From Ruminococcus sp. AM36-2AA (GTDB lineage: Bacteria; Bacillota; Clostridia; Lachnospirales; Lachnospiraceae): a stretch of DNA of 64,000 nt. How positions within the stretch are numbered: position 1 is the stretch's first letter; each line of letters opens with the position of its first letter. The stretch spans positions 101,990 to 165,989 of the forward strand of contig NZ_QTYB01000006.1 of assembly GCF_003461955.1 (NCBI RefSeq), given 5' to 3'. A program made the position numbers and the translations under genes. Positions 52,586-60,663 of this stretch are shown in pieces. The notes beneath the pieces were generated by a model. The model saw nothing but the letters and a program-made list of their open reading frames with translations. It had not been told where the DNA came from and made no database searches.

Positions 52586-53977
52586 ATGGCTAGAGAATAT
52601 GTAGAAAAAAATACAGCGGAAATGGTCAGATGTCTAAAAGAACTGGTAGCTATTCCCGGGATTTTTGAGGATGCACCATCTAAAGGAGCACCTTTTGGAA
52701 AAAATATCCAAAAATCTCTGGAGTACGTCCTTAGAATGGGACAGCAAATGGGATTTCAGGTAAAAAATTATGATGGTTATGCCGGAGAGATCACTGCCGG
52801 AGAGGGAAACAGGATGATCGGAATCCTCTGCCATACAGATGTGGTCAGTGCAGGAGAGGGATGGAACACAGATCCGTTTGATCCTGTGGAAAAAGATGGA
52901 AAGCTTTATGGAAGAGGAACTTCAGATGATAAAGGCCCTCTGGTGTCTTCACTTTTTGCTATGAAATATCTTGCAGATAATCAGTTGATTCCAAAAGATA
53001 CCTGTCTTCGCATGATTGTGGGAACCGATGAGGAAGAGAGCTGGCAATGTATTCGTTATTATCTGGATCATGCAGAAATACTTCCACAGGTATCTATCGT
53101 ACCAGATGCTAATTTTCCACTTTTATACTGCGAAAAAGGACTTCTTGACTTTGATCTTTCTTCTGTGGAATCTGTGGATGAAAGAGCAGAGATACAAATT
53201 GTGGAATTAAAAGGTGGACGTAGCAGAAATATTGTTCCGGACGAGGCGTCCTGTCTTCTGAAATGTGAAGATCCGAAGGCCGCAGTAAAAAGCATTGCGC
53301 TTCCGGAACAGGTTACAGCAAAGATCACAGATGGATTTTTGAAATTGTCAGTCAGAGGGATCAGTACACATTGTATGAGTCCGGAAAAAGGGTTTAATGC
53401 AGTTTCCTGTCTTCTGGAAACGCTGGGACAATTTGGCGAAAAACTTTCTCATGCTTCTTATATGAAATGTTTTCATCAGGCCATAGGAATGGATTATGAC
53501 GGAGAGCGTCTGGGCTGTGCCATGGAGGATTCCGCAGGGGCACTGACGTTTAATGTGGGAACTGTGAATATGGATGAAAATGGAAGGATTTTTCTGCAGT
53601 GTAATATTCGTTATCCTGCATCTGTGGAGTATAATGATATTCGGGAGCTGCTGGAGAGACAGCTGAAAAAATATGGCTTCTTTTATAATGAAGTAGATTA
53701 TCTGGCTCCGGTGTACCATAAAAAGGACTCAGCACTGATCCGGTGTCTGATGGAGGCCTATCAGGAAGTGACAGGGGATATGGATACAGAGCCAATGGCT
53801 ATTGGCGGAGCTACCTATGCAAGGGCACTTCCTAATGCTGTGGCATTTGGGCCGCTGTTTCCGTATGAGGAAGAACTGGCTCATGAAGCAAATGAATTTT
53901 TAAGCATTGAGAGTCTGCAGAAAATGACCGAAATTTTTGTAAAAGGTCTTTACAAACTGATGACAGAATATAGATAA
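52586..53977 (+). CDS. M20 family dipeptidase/amidohydrolase (Sapep/PepV-like)
   Basis: A 463-residue di-zinc hydrolase. Metal ligands: His in ILCHTDVVSAG, Asp in GRGTSDDKGPL, the catalytic pair GTDEEESW, Asp in VPDANFPL and His near the end in LAHEANEFL. The lid domain is inserted at about 185-360. Relatives are PepV/Sapep dipeptidases, and the M20 fold also contains N-carbamoyl and N-acyl amidohydrolases, which would suit an operon importing a hydantoin- or pyrimidine-like compound. Substrate is unknown. Terminator follows. Confidence 0.88.
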   Translation: MAREYVEKNTAEMVRCLKELVAIPGIFEDAPSKGAPFGKNIQKSLEYVLRMGQQMGFQVKNYDGYAGEITAGEGNRMIGILCHTDVVSAGEGWNTDPFDPVEKDGKLYGRGTSDDKGPLVSSLFAMKYLADNQLIPKDTCLRMIVGTDEEESWQCIRYYLDHAEILPQVSIVPDANFPLLYCEKGLLDFDLSSVESVDERAEIQIVELKGGRSRNIVPDEASCLLKCEDPKAAVKSIALPEQVTAKITDGFLKLSVRGISTHCMSPEKGFNAVSCLLETLGQFGEKLSHASYMKCFHQAIGMDYDGERLGCAMEDSAGALTFNVGTVNMDENGRIFLQCNIRYPASVEYNDIRELLERQLKKYGFFYNEVDYLAPVYHKKDSALIRCLMEAYQEVTGDMDTEPMAIGGATYARALPNAVAFGPLFPYEEELAHEANEFLSIESLQKMTEIFVKGLYKLMTEYR

Positions 53978-54001
53978 AAACATTAAAGAAACAAACTATA
54001 G

Positions 54002-54039
54002 AAATATCCTGGAATGCGTTGACATCCAGGATATTTTTT
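54002..54039 (+). terminator. Terminator of the NicX/PucR/NCS1/M20 operon
   Basis: AAATATCCTGGA (54002-54013) pairs with TCCAGGATATTT (54025-54036), followed by TTT. Confidence 0.85.
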
Positions 54040-54047
54040 GCTATGGT
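54019..54047 (+). promoter_or_regulatory. Promoter of gtrA gene inside the terminator hairpin
   Basis: TTGACA (54019-54024) occupies the terminator loop; TATGGT (54042-54047) is 17 bases on. Promoter and terminator thus share DNA. Confidence 0.5.
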
Positions 54048-54086
54048 ATACAAGTTTACATATGACAAAGAAGAAAGGATATGGAT

Positions 54087-54545
54087 ATGGAGGAAAAAAG
54101 AGACATTTTTGACAGACTGATGCATCTTCCTGTATTGAACATATTTGAACCTTTTTATAAAAAACATAAGGAAGTTCTGATGTATCTGTTCTTTGGCGGG
54201 ATCACATTTTTTCTGAATATAGCACTGTATGCATGGCTGGACGGCATGCTCGGAATAAATGCGCTGATCGCCAATGTGATCTGCTGGGTAGTCTGCGTAC
54301 TGTTTCAGTATTTTACAAACAGGACCTGGGTATTCGACGGTCAGGTAGATTCGGCAGCCGGATTTTTAAAGCAGATGGCTTCGTTTTTCGGTGGAAGACT
54401 CTTTACCCTGGTTGTGGAAGAAGCGATCCTTGCAGTATTCATTACCTGGCTTGGATTTAACAGCATGGCAGTGAAGCTGATCGCTCAGGTGGTTGTGATC
54501 GTATTGAATTATATAATCAGTAAATTAATTGTTTTTAAAAAATAA
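54087..54545 (+). CDS. GtrA family membrane protein
   Basis: A 152-residue protein with four predicted membrane helices, family GtrA, thought to help move lipid-linked sugars (undecaprenyl-phosphate-glucose type) across the membrane. Motifs: EVLMYLFFGGITFFLNIALY, LIANVICWVVCVLFQYFTNRTWVF and YIISKLIVFKK at the end. Two ATGs are possible (54081, 54087); the second has better spacing from AAAGG. Partner glycosyltransferases are not adjacent. Confidence 0.88.
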   Translation: MEEKRDIFDRLMHLPVLNIFEPFYKKHKEVLMYLFFGGITFFLNIALYAWLDGMLGINALIANVICWVVCVLFQYFTNRTWVFDGQVDSAAGFLKQMASFFGGRLFTLVVEEAILAVFITWLGFNSMAVKLIAQVVVIVLNYIISKLIVFKK

Positions 54546-54584
54546 AAAATGTTTATATTTACGAGAAAGGAGTTGAGTTAAAAA

Positions 54585-55946
54585 ATGGCAAAAGATAAGA
54601 CCAATGATATGACTGTGGGAAATCCGGTGAGCCTGATCATCCGGTTTATGATTCCCATGTGTCTTGGAAATATTTTTCAGCAGTTTTATAACATTGCGGA
54701 TTCCATTGTTGCGGGTCAGTTCCTGGGAGTAGATGCGCTGGCTGCAATCGGAAGCACTGGTTCACTGATGTTTTTTGTTACCGGATGGCTTAACGGACTG
54801 AGCAGTGGCTTTGCCATTCTGGTATCCCAGTGGTTCGGGGCGAAGCAATATGATAAGATGCGTCATTACGTAGCTATGTCCATTTATCTGGCAGCAGCCT
54901 TTGCCATTGTGATGACCATTGGCTTTGAGGCTTTGAATGAACCGATTCTGCGGCTGATGAATTCACCGGAGGATCTGATGGGATCTGTGAAGGGATATAT
55001 GGGAATTATTTATGCAGGCCTGATCGTAACAGCGGCATATAATTCACTGGCAGCGTTTCTCCGTGCACTTGGAGATTCAAAATCTCCGCTGTATTTTCTG
55101 ATCATTTCGGCAGTGATCAATGTGTTCCTGGATATTCTGTTTATTGTAAAAATCGGGATGGGAGTGGAAGGCTGTGCCTATGCTACGGTTATCGCGCAGG
55201 CAATTTCCGCAGTCTGCTGCCTGATCTATATTATCAAAAAGTTCCCGATCCTGCATCTGAAGAAAGAAAACTTTGAAGTTTCTTTTACCAGCTTCCGTTA
55301 TCTGCTGGCCCTTGGTATTCCCATGGGACTTCAGTTTTCCATCACAGCGATCGGAACCATTATTGTGCAGGGTGCGGTAAATATTTACGGTTCTGTATAT
55401 ATGGCAGGATTTTCCGCTGCGGGAAAAATACAGAATATCATTGCAACTGTATTTGTAGCTTTTGGTGCGACGATGGCAACCTATGTAGGACAGAACCGGG
55501 GTGCCGGAAAGATGGACCGTGTAAAAGCAGGAATGAAATATACCCAGATCATGATCTTGATCTGGAGTGTGATCACTATGATCATTATGTTCTTTTTCGG
55601 AAAGTACATGACCTGGCTATTTATTGACAAATCCCAGACGGATGTTATTAATGTTTCTGTTACTTATTTTCATACGGTATTCTGGGCATATCCGTTCCTT
55701 GGAAGTATCTTCCTCTACCGAAACGGACTTCAGGGACTGGGATATGGCTTGGTTCCCATGCTGGGCGGTGTGTTTGAACTGGCGGCAAGAAGTGCGATCG
55801 TTATGTTTGTTGCAGGAAAAACAAGTTTTGCAGGTGTATGTCTGGCAGATCCTGCCGCATGGATCGCAGCGCTGATCCCTCTGATCCCGTATTATATTTA
55901 TGTGATGAAAAAGTGGAGCAGGGGAAAAAAGGAAACTGCTGCCTGA
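54585..55946 (+). CDS. MATE family efflux transporter
   Basis: A 453-residue multidrug and toxin extrusion type exporter with 12 predicted helices in two repeats (MTVGNPVSLIIRFMIPMCLGNIFQQFYNIADSIVAGQ; LALGIPMGLQFSITAIGTIIVQGAVN). Clostridial genomes have many; its substrate is unknown. It starts 39 bases after gtrA, so the pair may be co-transcribed. AAAGGAG precedes the ATG. Confidence 0.93.
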   Translation: MAKDKTNDMTVGNPVSLIIRFMIPMCLGNIFQQFYNIADSIVAGQFLGVDALAAIGSTGSLMFFVTGWLNGLSSGFAILVSQWFGAKQYDKMRHYVAMSIYLAAAFAIVMTIGFEALNEPILRLMNSPEDLMGSVKGYMGIIYAGLIVTAAYNSLAAFLRALGDSKSPLYFLIISAVINVFLDILFIVKIGMGVEGCAYATVIAQAISAVCCLIYIIKKFPILHLKKENFEVSFTSFRYLLALGIPMGLQFSITAIGTIIVQGAVNIYGSVYMAGFSAAGKIQNIIATVFVAFGATMATYVGQNRGAGKMDRVKAGMKYTQIMILIWSVITMIIMFFFGKYMTWLFIDKSQTDVINVSVTYFHTVFWAYPFLGSIFLYRNGLQGLGYGLVPMLGGVFELAARSAIVMFVAGKTSFAGVCLADPAAWIAALIPLIPYYIYVMKKWSRGKKETAA

Positions 55947-55985
55947 GTGGGTATAATACAGAAAATGAAAAGAATAAATTTAGGC

Positions 55986-56026
55986 TTGCAATTATGGAAG
56001 ATACAGTTATAATGATATTATAACTG
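55986..56026 (+). promoter_or_regulatory. Promoter and overlapping palindrome of the DUF1858 gene
   Basis: TTGCAA (55986-55991) and TATAAT (56008-56013), 16-base spacer. The -10 box lies inside a perfect inverted repeat with 10-base arms, CAGTTATAAT (56004-56013) and ATTATAACTG (56017-56026), separated by GAT. A protein bound here would block the promoter. Confidence 0.65.
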
Positions 56027-56098
56027 CGGAAAAAACCAGGAAACCAGGAAACCGGGATTCCGGGTAAGATTACAAATCCAGAAGGGAGAATATAGATC

Positions 56099-56308
56099 AT
56101 GGAAATCACAAAGGAAACAACAATGGGCGAGATGCTTGCATACGATGAGAAGATCGCATACATCCTTATGCAGGAAGGAATGCACTGCATCGGCTGTCCG
56201 TCTTCTATCGGTGAGTCTCTTGAGGAGGCATGTATGGTACACGGACTTGACGTAAACGTAGTACTGGCAGACATCCATCACTATGAGGAAACCAAGAAAC
56301 AGAAATAA
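56099..56308 (+). CDS. DUF1858 domain, hybrid-cluster-associated redox disulfide protein
   Basis: A 69-residue protein of the DUF1858 / ScdA-N-like type. The core is EITKETTMGEMLAYDEKIAYILMQEGMHCIGCPSS (split here for reading), with the CxxC pair at about residues 28-31 and a third Cys in EEACMVHGLD. Relatives accompany hybrid-cluster (prismane) proteins or RIC-type iron-sulfur repair proteins; none is in this window. A redox or metal-handling role is likely. AGGGAG precedes the ATG. Palindromes containing TTATAAC stand on both sides. Confidence 0.88.
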   Translation: MEITKETTMGEMLAYDEKIAYILMQEGMHCIGCPSSIGESLEEACMVHGLDVNVVLADIHHYEETKKQK

Positions 56309-56326
56309 TCAGTACTATCACTGATC

Positions 56327-56340
56327 TTATAACGTTATAA
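56327..56340 (+). promoter_or_regulatory. Palindrome TTATAACGTTATAA downstream of the DUF1858 gene
   Basis: A perfect 14-base palindrome. It shares the TTATAAC half-site with the palindrome over the DUF1858 promoter, hinting at a common regulator for this gene and for pabA. Confidence 0.45.
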
Positions 56341-56359
56341 CGTACAGATTACGGACCGT

Positions 56360-56413
56360 AAGGGATAACGACTGTGCATGCCTTTTTGGCATGCCGGCGT
56401 TATCCCTTTTTTT
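56360..56413 (+). terminator. Strong terminator immediately before pabA
   Basis: AAGGGATAACG (56360-56370) with CGTTATCCCTT (56398-56408), and an inner GCATGCC/GGCATGC stem (56376-56382/56388-56394), then T-run. It ends only ~18 bases before the pabA ATG, so it may act as an attenuator for pabABC as well as ending the DUF1858 transcript. Confidence 0.85.
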
Positions 56414-56431
56414 ATATATGGAGGAAAAAAC

Positions 56432-57049
56432 ATGTATGTCATGATCGACAATTTTGATTCATTTGTATATAATCTGAAGGCATATTTTCAGGAACTGGGA
56501 AGAGAGATACTGGTTAAACGCTGTGATGAGATCACTCTTAAGGAGCTGGAAGCGATGAATCCGGAAGGGATTATTCTTTCGCCGGGACCGAAACGTCCCT
56601 GGGATGCGAAGCTTTGTGTAGATACAGTAAAAAGATTTCAGGGAAGGATCCCCATTCTTGGTGTCTGTCTGGGCCATCAGGTTATCGGCCACTGTGCAGG
56701 CGCAGTAGTGGAAAAGGGAGTACGCCCCATGCATGGAAAAGTAACAGAGATCCATAATCACGGAACCGGCGTGTTTGCAGGCCTGCCGGAGAAATATAAG
56801 GTGACAAGATATCATTCCCTGATCGTCCGGGAAGACAGCATCCCGGAGGAATATCAGGTAGATGCTGTTTCCGATGACGGAGCAGTTATGGGAATTTCCC
56901 ATAAAACACTGCCTCTGTATGGCGTACAGTTCCATCCGGAAGCTGTTCTTACGGAATATGGCCATGAGCTTCTTGAGAATTTCTGTAAGATCGCAGAGGA
57001 ATTTCATCAGGAGAGGGAAGAAGAACTGGCAGAAGAGAAAACTGCTTAG
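56432..57049 (+). CDS. pabA: Aminodeoxychorismate synthase, glutamine amidotransferase component
   Basis: A 205-residue class I glutamine amidotransferase that feeds ammonia to PabB. It begins MYVMIDNFDSFVYNL; triad residues are Cys in GVCLGHQV, His and Glu in FHPEAVLTEYG. TrpG has the same fold; the adjoining pabB (PIKGT-type) and pabC make PabA the better call. ATG 56432 follows TGGAGG; an earlier ATG in frame lies inside the terminator. Confidence 0.93.
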   Translation: MYVMIDNFDSFVYNLKAYFQELGREILVKRCDEITLKELEAMNPEGIILSPGPKRPWDAKLCVDTVKRFQGRIPILGVCLGHQVIGHCAGAVVEKGVRPMHGKVTEIHNHGTGVFAGLPEKYKVTRYHSLIVREDSIPEEYQVDAVSDDGAVMGISHKTLPLYGVQFHPEAVLTEYGHELLENFCKIAEEFHQEREEELAEEKTA

Positions 57050-57061
57050 ATCAAAAAATAA

Positions 57062-57153
57062 CCCGGAGATGAATGCAGCACGCCTGCACTCATAAGAATA
57101 TTACAGGGTGCAGTGAGGATACCTGATCCGCTCACTGCACAGATAAAACCGGG
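57062..57153 (+). promoter_or_regulatory. pabA-pabB intercistronic region with two competing hairpins
   Basis: CTGCACTC (57084-57091) can pair with GGGTGCAG (57106-57113), while GTGCAGTGAG (57108-57117) can pair with CTCACTGCAC (57131-57140); both use 57108-57113, so they exclude each other. CCCGG (57062-57066) and CCGGG (57149-57153) can close the whole region just before the pabB ribosome site. Confidence 0.5.
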
Positions 57154-57172
57154 AACACACAGGAGTAAAAAC

Positions 57173-58594
57173 ATGTACAATAATCAGCGAATCATAAAAG
57201 AACTGACCCCATATATCCCGGCAGTGGAGATTTTCCGGATCTACGAGAGAGAGCCGGGAGCTGCATTTCTGGATTCCTCCCTTGTGAATGAACTGGGACA
57301 TTATTCCGTGATCGGAAGGTGCCCCTATCTGAAACTGGTAAAAGACGGGAAGACCTTTACCATCAATGGAAAACCGGAAACAGAAACAACCTTTGAAGAC
57401 TACATGCGGGAATATTTGAATACCCATGAGGACAAAAATGACAGCAGACTTCCCCTTGTGTCCGGAGCTGTAGGATATTTTTCCTATGATTACGGAAGGA
57501 AACAGATGGGAGTACCCTCCGGGGAAAAAGATCTTGTGACGATTCCGGAAGCAGTTCTGACGTTTTATGACTGTTTTGTTGTGGAAGACTGTCAGGAAAA
57601 AAGGACGTATCTTGTGTCAAATGGAATCAGCGGAAATGCCGCGGCGCAGATCGGCGCAATGGAAAAAGCAATCCTGGAATCTGCAGAGGCTGGCAAACCG
57701 GAAGAACCGGAAATCGGAGAAAAAAAGAAATTCGGAAATGGGATGATCACGGAAAATTCTCACCGTGAGAAATTTAAGATTCAGGTCCATCCAAATTTTG
57801 AGAAAGAGGAATACAAGCAGGCAGTGGACCGGATGATCCGGTATATTATAGAAGGTGATATCTACATTGCCAATATGACACAGCAGCTTACAATTGAAAG
57901 CGAAAAACAGCCGCTGGATGTTTTTTATGATCTTCGGAAAAACAATCCCTCTCCTTTTGGCGGATATCTGGATTTCGGAGATTATCAGATCGTCTGTGCC
58001 TCTCCGGAGCGCTTCCTGAAAATGAAAGACCGCCATGTAAACACCCGTCCTATAAAAGGGACACGAAAACGTGGCGCAACGCCTGAGGAAGATGAAATGC
58101 TCCGCCAGGAACTTGTAGATTCCGGCAAAGATAAAAGTGAACTTCTCATGATCGTAGATCTGGAACGAAATGATCTGAACCGGGTATGTACACCGGGAAG
58201 CGTGAAAGTAACTGAACTTTTTACAGTGGAAGCATATGCCACAGTATTTCATCTGGTGTCGGATATTGAAGGTATACTGGAAGATGGAAAAAATGTCATG
58301 GACCTTCTGGAAGCTACGTTCCCCGGCGGCTCCATTACCGGTGCACCGAAATACCGCGCTATGGAGATCATTGATGAACTGGAGCATGGAAAAAGAAATC
58401 TCTATACCGGCTCCATCGGCTATCTGACACTGGATGGCAGCTGCGATTTTAACATCGTGATCCGTACAGCCCTTCATAAAAACGGGAAATATCATCTTGG
58501 TGTCGGCGGCGGGATCACGGCAGAGTCAGATCTGGAATTTGAGTATGAGGAAACACTGCAGAAAGCGAAAGCAATCCTGGACGCACTGCAATAG
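57173..58594 (+). CDS. pabB: Aminodeoxychorismate synthase component I
   Basis: A 473-residue chorismate-utilising enzyme that makes 4-amino-4-deoxychorismate. PIKGTRKRG carries the lysine that forms the covalent intermediate in PabB; anthranilate synthase TrpE has Ala there, which decides between them. Further motifs: DIYIANMTQQL, SPERFLKM, MIVDLERNDLNRVC, and GGSITGAPKYRAMEIIDELE. ATG 57173 follows CAGGAG; an ATG upstream at 57113 lies in the hairpin region. Confidence 0.95.
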   Translation: MYNNQRIIKELTPYIPAVEIFRIYEREPGAAFLDSSLVNELGHYSVIGRCPYLKLVKDGKTFTINGKPETETTFEDYMREYLNTHEDKNDSRLPLVSGAVGYFSYDYGRKQMGVPSGEKDLVTIPEAVLTFYDCFVVEDCQEKRTYLVSNGISGNAAAQIGAMEKAILESAEAGKPEEPEIGEKKKFGNGMITENSHREKFKIQVHPNFEKEEYKQAVDRMIRYIIEGDIYIANMTQQLTIESEKQPLDVFYDLRKNNPSPFGGYLDFGDYQIVCASPERFLKMKDRHVNTRPIKGTRKRGATPEEDEMLRQELVDSGKDKSELLMIVDLERNDLNRVCTPGSVKVTELFTVEAYATVFHLVSDIEGILEDGKNVMDLLEATFPGGSITGAPKYRAMEIIDELEHGKRNLYTGSIGYLTLDGSCDFNIVIRTALHKNGKYHLGVGGGITAESDLEFEYEETLQKAKAILDALQ

Positions 58595-58672
58595 GGGACA
58601 TACGGAATAACGGAAGACTAAGAAAGATTCTGCAGACGGGCCGGGAGACCTGATGCAAAAGGGAGGATGGAG

Positions 58673-59464
58673 ATGAACGTAACATTAGATGAATGTTTTC
58701 AGTTTGGCCTGGGAGCATTTGAAACCATAGGGATCGAACAGGGAATTCCCATACTGCTGGATAAACACCTGAAAAGACTGGAACGTGCCGCAGATTTCCT
58801 GAAACTGGGAAGCTTGTCAGAACGGGGGATCACTGCACGGAAGATTGAAAAATATCTGGAAGAACAGAAAATGCGCACAGAAGTACAAAAGGAATTTGGA
58901 AACCTGGAGCACTGTGCATTAAAGATCATGCTTACCAAGGAAAACATGGTTTATTCTCTTCGTGCCAATCACTATACACCGGAAAAATATGAGAAAGGTT
59001 TTTTCATAGATATCAGTGCGGTAAAACGAAATGAAACCTCACCGCTGGTATATCACAAAACCATGAATTACGGAGACTGTATCCTGGAAAAAAGAAACGC
59101 CACGGTAGCAGGAATGGATGAGCGGCTGTTTCTCAATACAAAAGAACAGGTTTCTGAAGGTACGGTAAGTAATGTATTTTTTGTGAGAAACGGCGTGATC
59201 TGTACGCCACAAGTCAGTTGCGGCCTTCTTCCGGGGATCCTTCGGGAGTATCTCTGTGAAACAGAAGATGTGGAAGAGACAGACATCTATGTTCAGGACC
59301 TGAAGCGGTATCAGGAATGTTTTGTTACCAATTCCCTGATGGGAATCATGCCAGTGCGTCAGATCGGGGGAATTCGGTTTGAGGAAGACCGAGTGACAAA
59401 GGAGCTGATGAGAAAATATCAGGACATGGTACAGGAGACGATAAATAAGAAGAAAGACAGATGA
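58673..59464 (+). CDS. pabC: Class IV PLP aminotransferase, aminodeoxychorismate lyase
   Basis: A 263-residue fold-type IV PLP enzyme; by operon it is 4-amino-4-deoxychorismate lyase, releasing pyruvate and 4-aminobenzoate for folate. It has FQFGLGAFETIGIEQG at the start, the PLP-lysine region YHKTMNYGDCILEKRNA and VSEGTVSNVFFVRNG, then GLLPGILREYL. D-amino-acid or branched-chain aminotransferase is the alternative from the family alone. Start: ATG 58673, 6 bases after GGGAGG; the ATG at 58667 touches the ribosome site. Confidence 0.88.
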   Translation: MNVTLDECFQFGLGAFETIGIEQGIPILLDKHLKRLERAADFLKLGSLSERGITARKIEKYLEEQKMRTEVQKEFGNLEHCALKIMLTKENMVYSLRANHYTPEKYEKGFFIDISAVKRNETSPLVYHKTMNYGDCILEKRNATVAGMDERLFLNTKEQVSEGTVSNVFFVRNGVICTPQVSCGLLPGILREYLCETEDVEETDIYVQDLKRYQECFVTNSLMGIMPVRQIGGIRFEEDRVTKELMRKYQDMVQETINKKKDR

Positions 59465-59537
59465 AACGATATGGAGTGCCAGATTCTGTGAATGACCATG
59501 ACTGAAATGAATGAAAATGACTGAGATAATCAGGGAT

Positions 59538-59583
59538 AAAAGTGTATCAACCTGGAAAAACTAGGATTGATGCACTTTTTTTG
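59538..59583 (+). terminator. Terminator of pabABC
   Basis: AAAGTGTATCAACCT (59538-59552) faces AGGATTGATGCACTTT (59563-59578) with one wobble and a one-base bulge; a run of Ts follows. Confidence 0.8.
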
Positions 59584-59629
59584 TGCAAACTCAACCAAAA
59601 ACAGTCATGAATTTTGTGAAGTAGTTTGA

Positions 59630-59658
59630 TTGACTTTGAATGAATTTGGAAGTATACT
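59630..59658 (+). promoter_or_regulatory. Promoter of the fructose operon
   Basis: TTGACT (59630-59635) and TATACT (59653-59658), 17-base spacer. Nearby TCAACCAAAA (59591-59600) and GTTCAACAAA (59661-59670) share a TCAAC core and could be sites for the DeoR-type regulator (weak). Confidence 0.7.
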
Positions 59659-59731
59659 AAGTTCAACAAATGAGGAACAACAAAAAGCGGTCAGAAACCC
59701 GCAGAATAAAAGATATGGGGAGGAGAAAGAA

Positions 59732-60643
59732 ATGATCTGCACAGTTACTTTTAATCCATCTCTGGACTATATCGTTTCCGTAGAGGACTTCAAGCTTGGA
59801 CTTACCAACCGTACCAGTTCTGAGCTGATGCTTCCGGGTGGAAAAGGAATCAACGTTTCCACCGTGCTGATGAACCTTGGAATTGAGAATACAGCACTTG
59901 GTTTCATGGCAGGATTCGTAGGAGATGAGATTGTAAGAAAGCTTGAGGAGATGGGAGTGAAATCCGATTTTATCAAGATCCCGGAAGGCGTTTCCAGAAT
60001 CAACCTGAAGCTGAAATCCATTGACGGAACCGAGATCAACGGAATGGGACCTAAAATCAGCGCAGAAAAAGTTCAGGAGCTGATGGAGAAACTTGACACA
60101 CTGAAAGAAGGAGATGTGCTTTTCCTGGCAGGAAGCATTCCATCATCCATGCCGGATGACATGTACGAGAAGATCATGGCGAGACTGGACGGAAGAGGCG
60201 TGATGATCGTTGTGGATGCAACAAGAGATCTTCTTGTAAACGTTTTGAAATATCATCCGTTCCTTGTGAAACCCAACAACCATGAACTGGGAGAAATCTT
60301 CGGAGTCGAGCTTAAGACCCGTCAGGATGTGATCCCTTACGGAAAGAAACTCCAGGAAAAAGGTGCCAGAAATGTACTGATTTCCATGGCCGGTGAAGGA
60401 GCTGTCCTGGTAGCAGAAGACGGACAGGTATTTGAGAAACCGGCACCGAAGGGAACACTGGTAAACGGCGTAGGAGCCGGAGATTCCATGGTAGCAGGCT
60501 TTATGGCAGGCTGGATGGAAAAACAGGATTACGAATACGCTTTCCACATGGGGATTTCCGCAGGAAGCGCAAGTGCATTTTCTGAAAATCTTGCCACGAA
60601 GGAAGAGATTCAGGCGGTATATAAACAGGTAACAGAGGGGTAA
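59732..60643 (+). CDS. fruK: 1-phosphofructokinase
   Basis: A 303-residue PfkB-family kinase that makes fructose 1,6-bisphosphate from the fructose 1-phosphate delivered by FruA. It begins MICTVTFNPSLDYIVSVEDF and has LPGGKGINVSTVL and the catalytic GVGAGDSMVAGFMAGW near the end. ATG 59732 follows GGGGAGGAGA; the open frame extends 34 codons upstream over the promoter and is not translated. fruA follows after 20 bases. Confidence 0.93.
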   Translation: MICTVTFNPSLDYIVSVEDFKLGLTNRTSSELMLPGGKGINVSTVLMNLGIENTALGFMAGFVGDEIVRKLEEMGVKSDFIKIPEGVSRINLKLKSIDGTEINGMGPKISAEKVQELMEKLDTLKEGDVLFLAGSIPSSMPDDMYEKIMARLDGRGVMIVVDATRDLLVNVLKYHPFLVKPNNHELGEIFGVELKTRQDVIPYGKKLQEKGARNVLISMAGEGAVLVAEDGQVFEKPAPKGTLVNGVGAGDSMVAGFMAGWMEKQDYEYAFHMGISAGSASAFSENLATKEEIQAVYKQVTEG

Positions 60644-60663
60644 ATAAGAAAGGAGAAGGGAAG

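Noticed and set aside
56309-56431. Tetrahydrofolate riboswitch before pabA
   Set aside because: Only ~50 bases precede the terminator and the conserved aptamer cores are not seen.
56432-57049. trpG (anthranilate synthase component II)
   Set aside because: The neighbouring large subunit has the PIKGT lysine of PabB and a pabC-like gene follows; no other trp genes are present.
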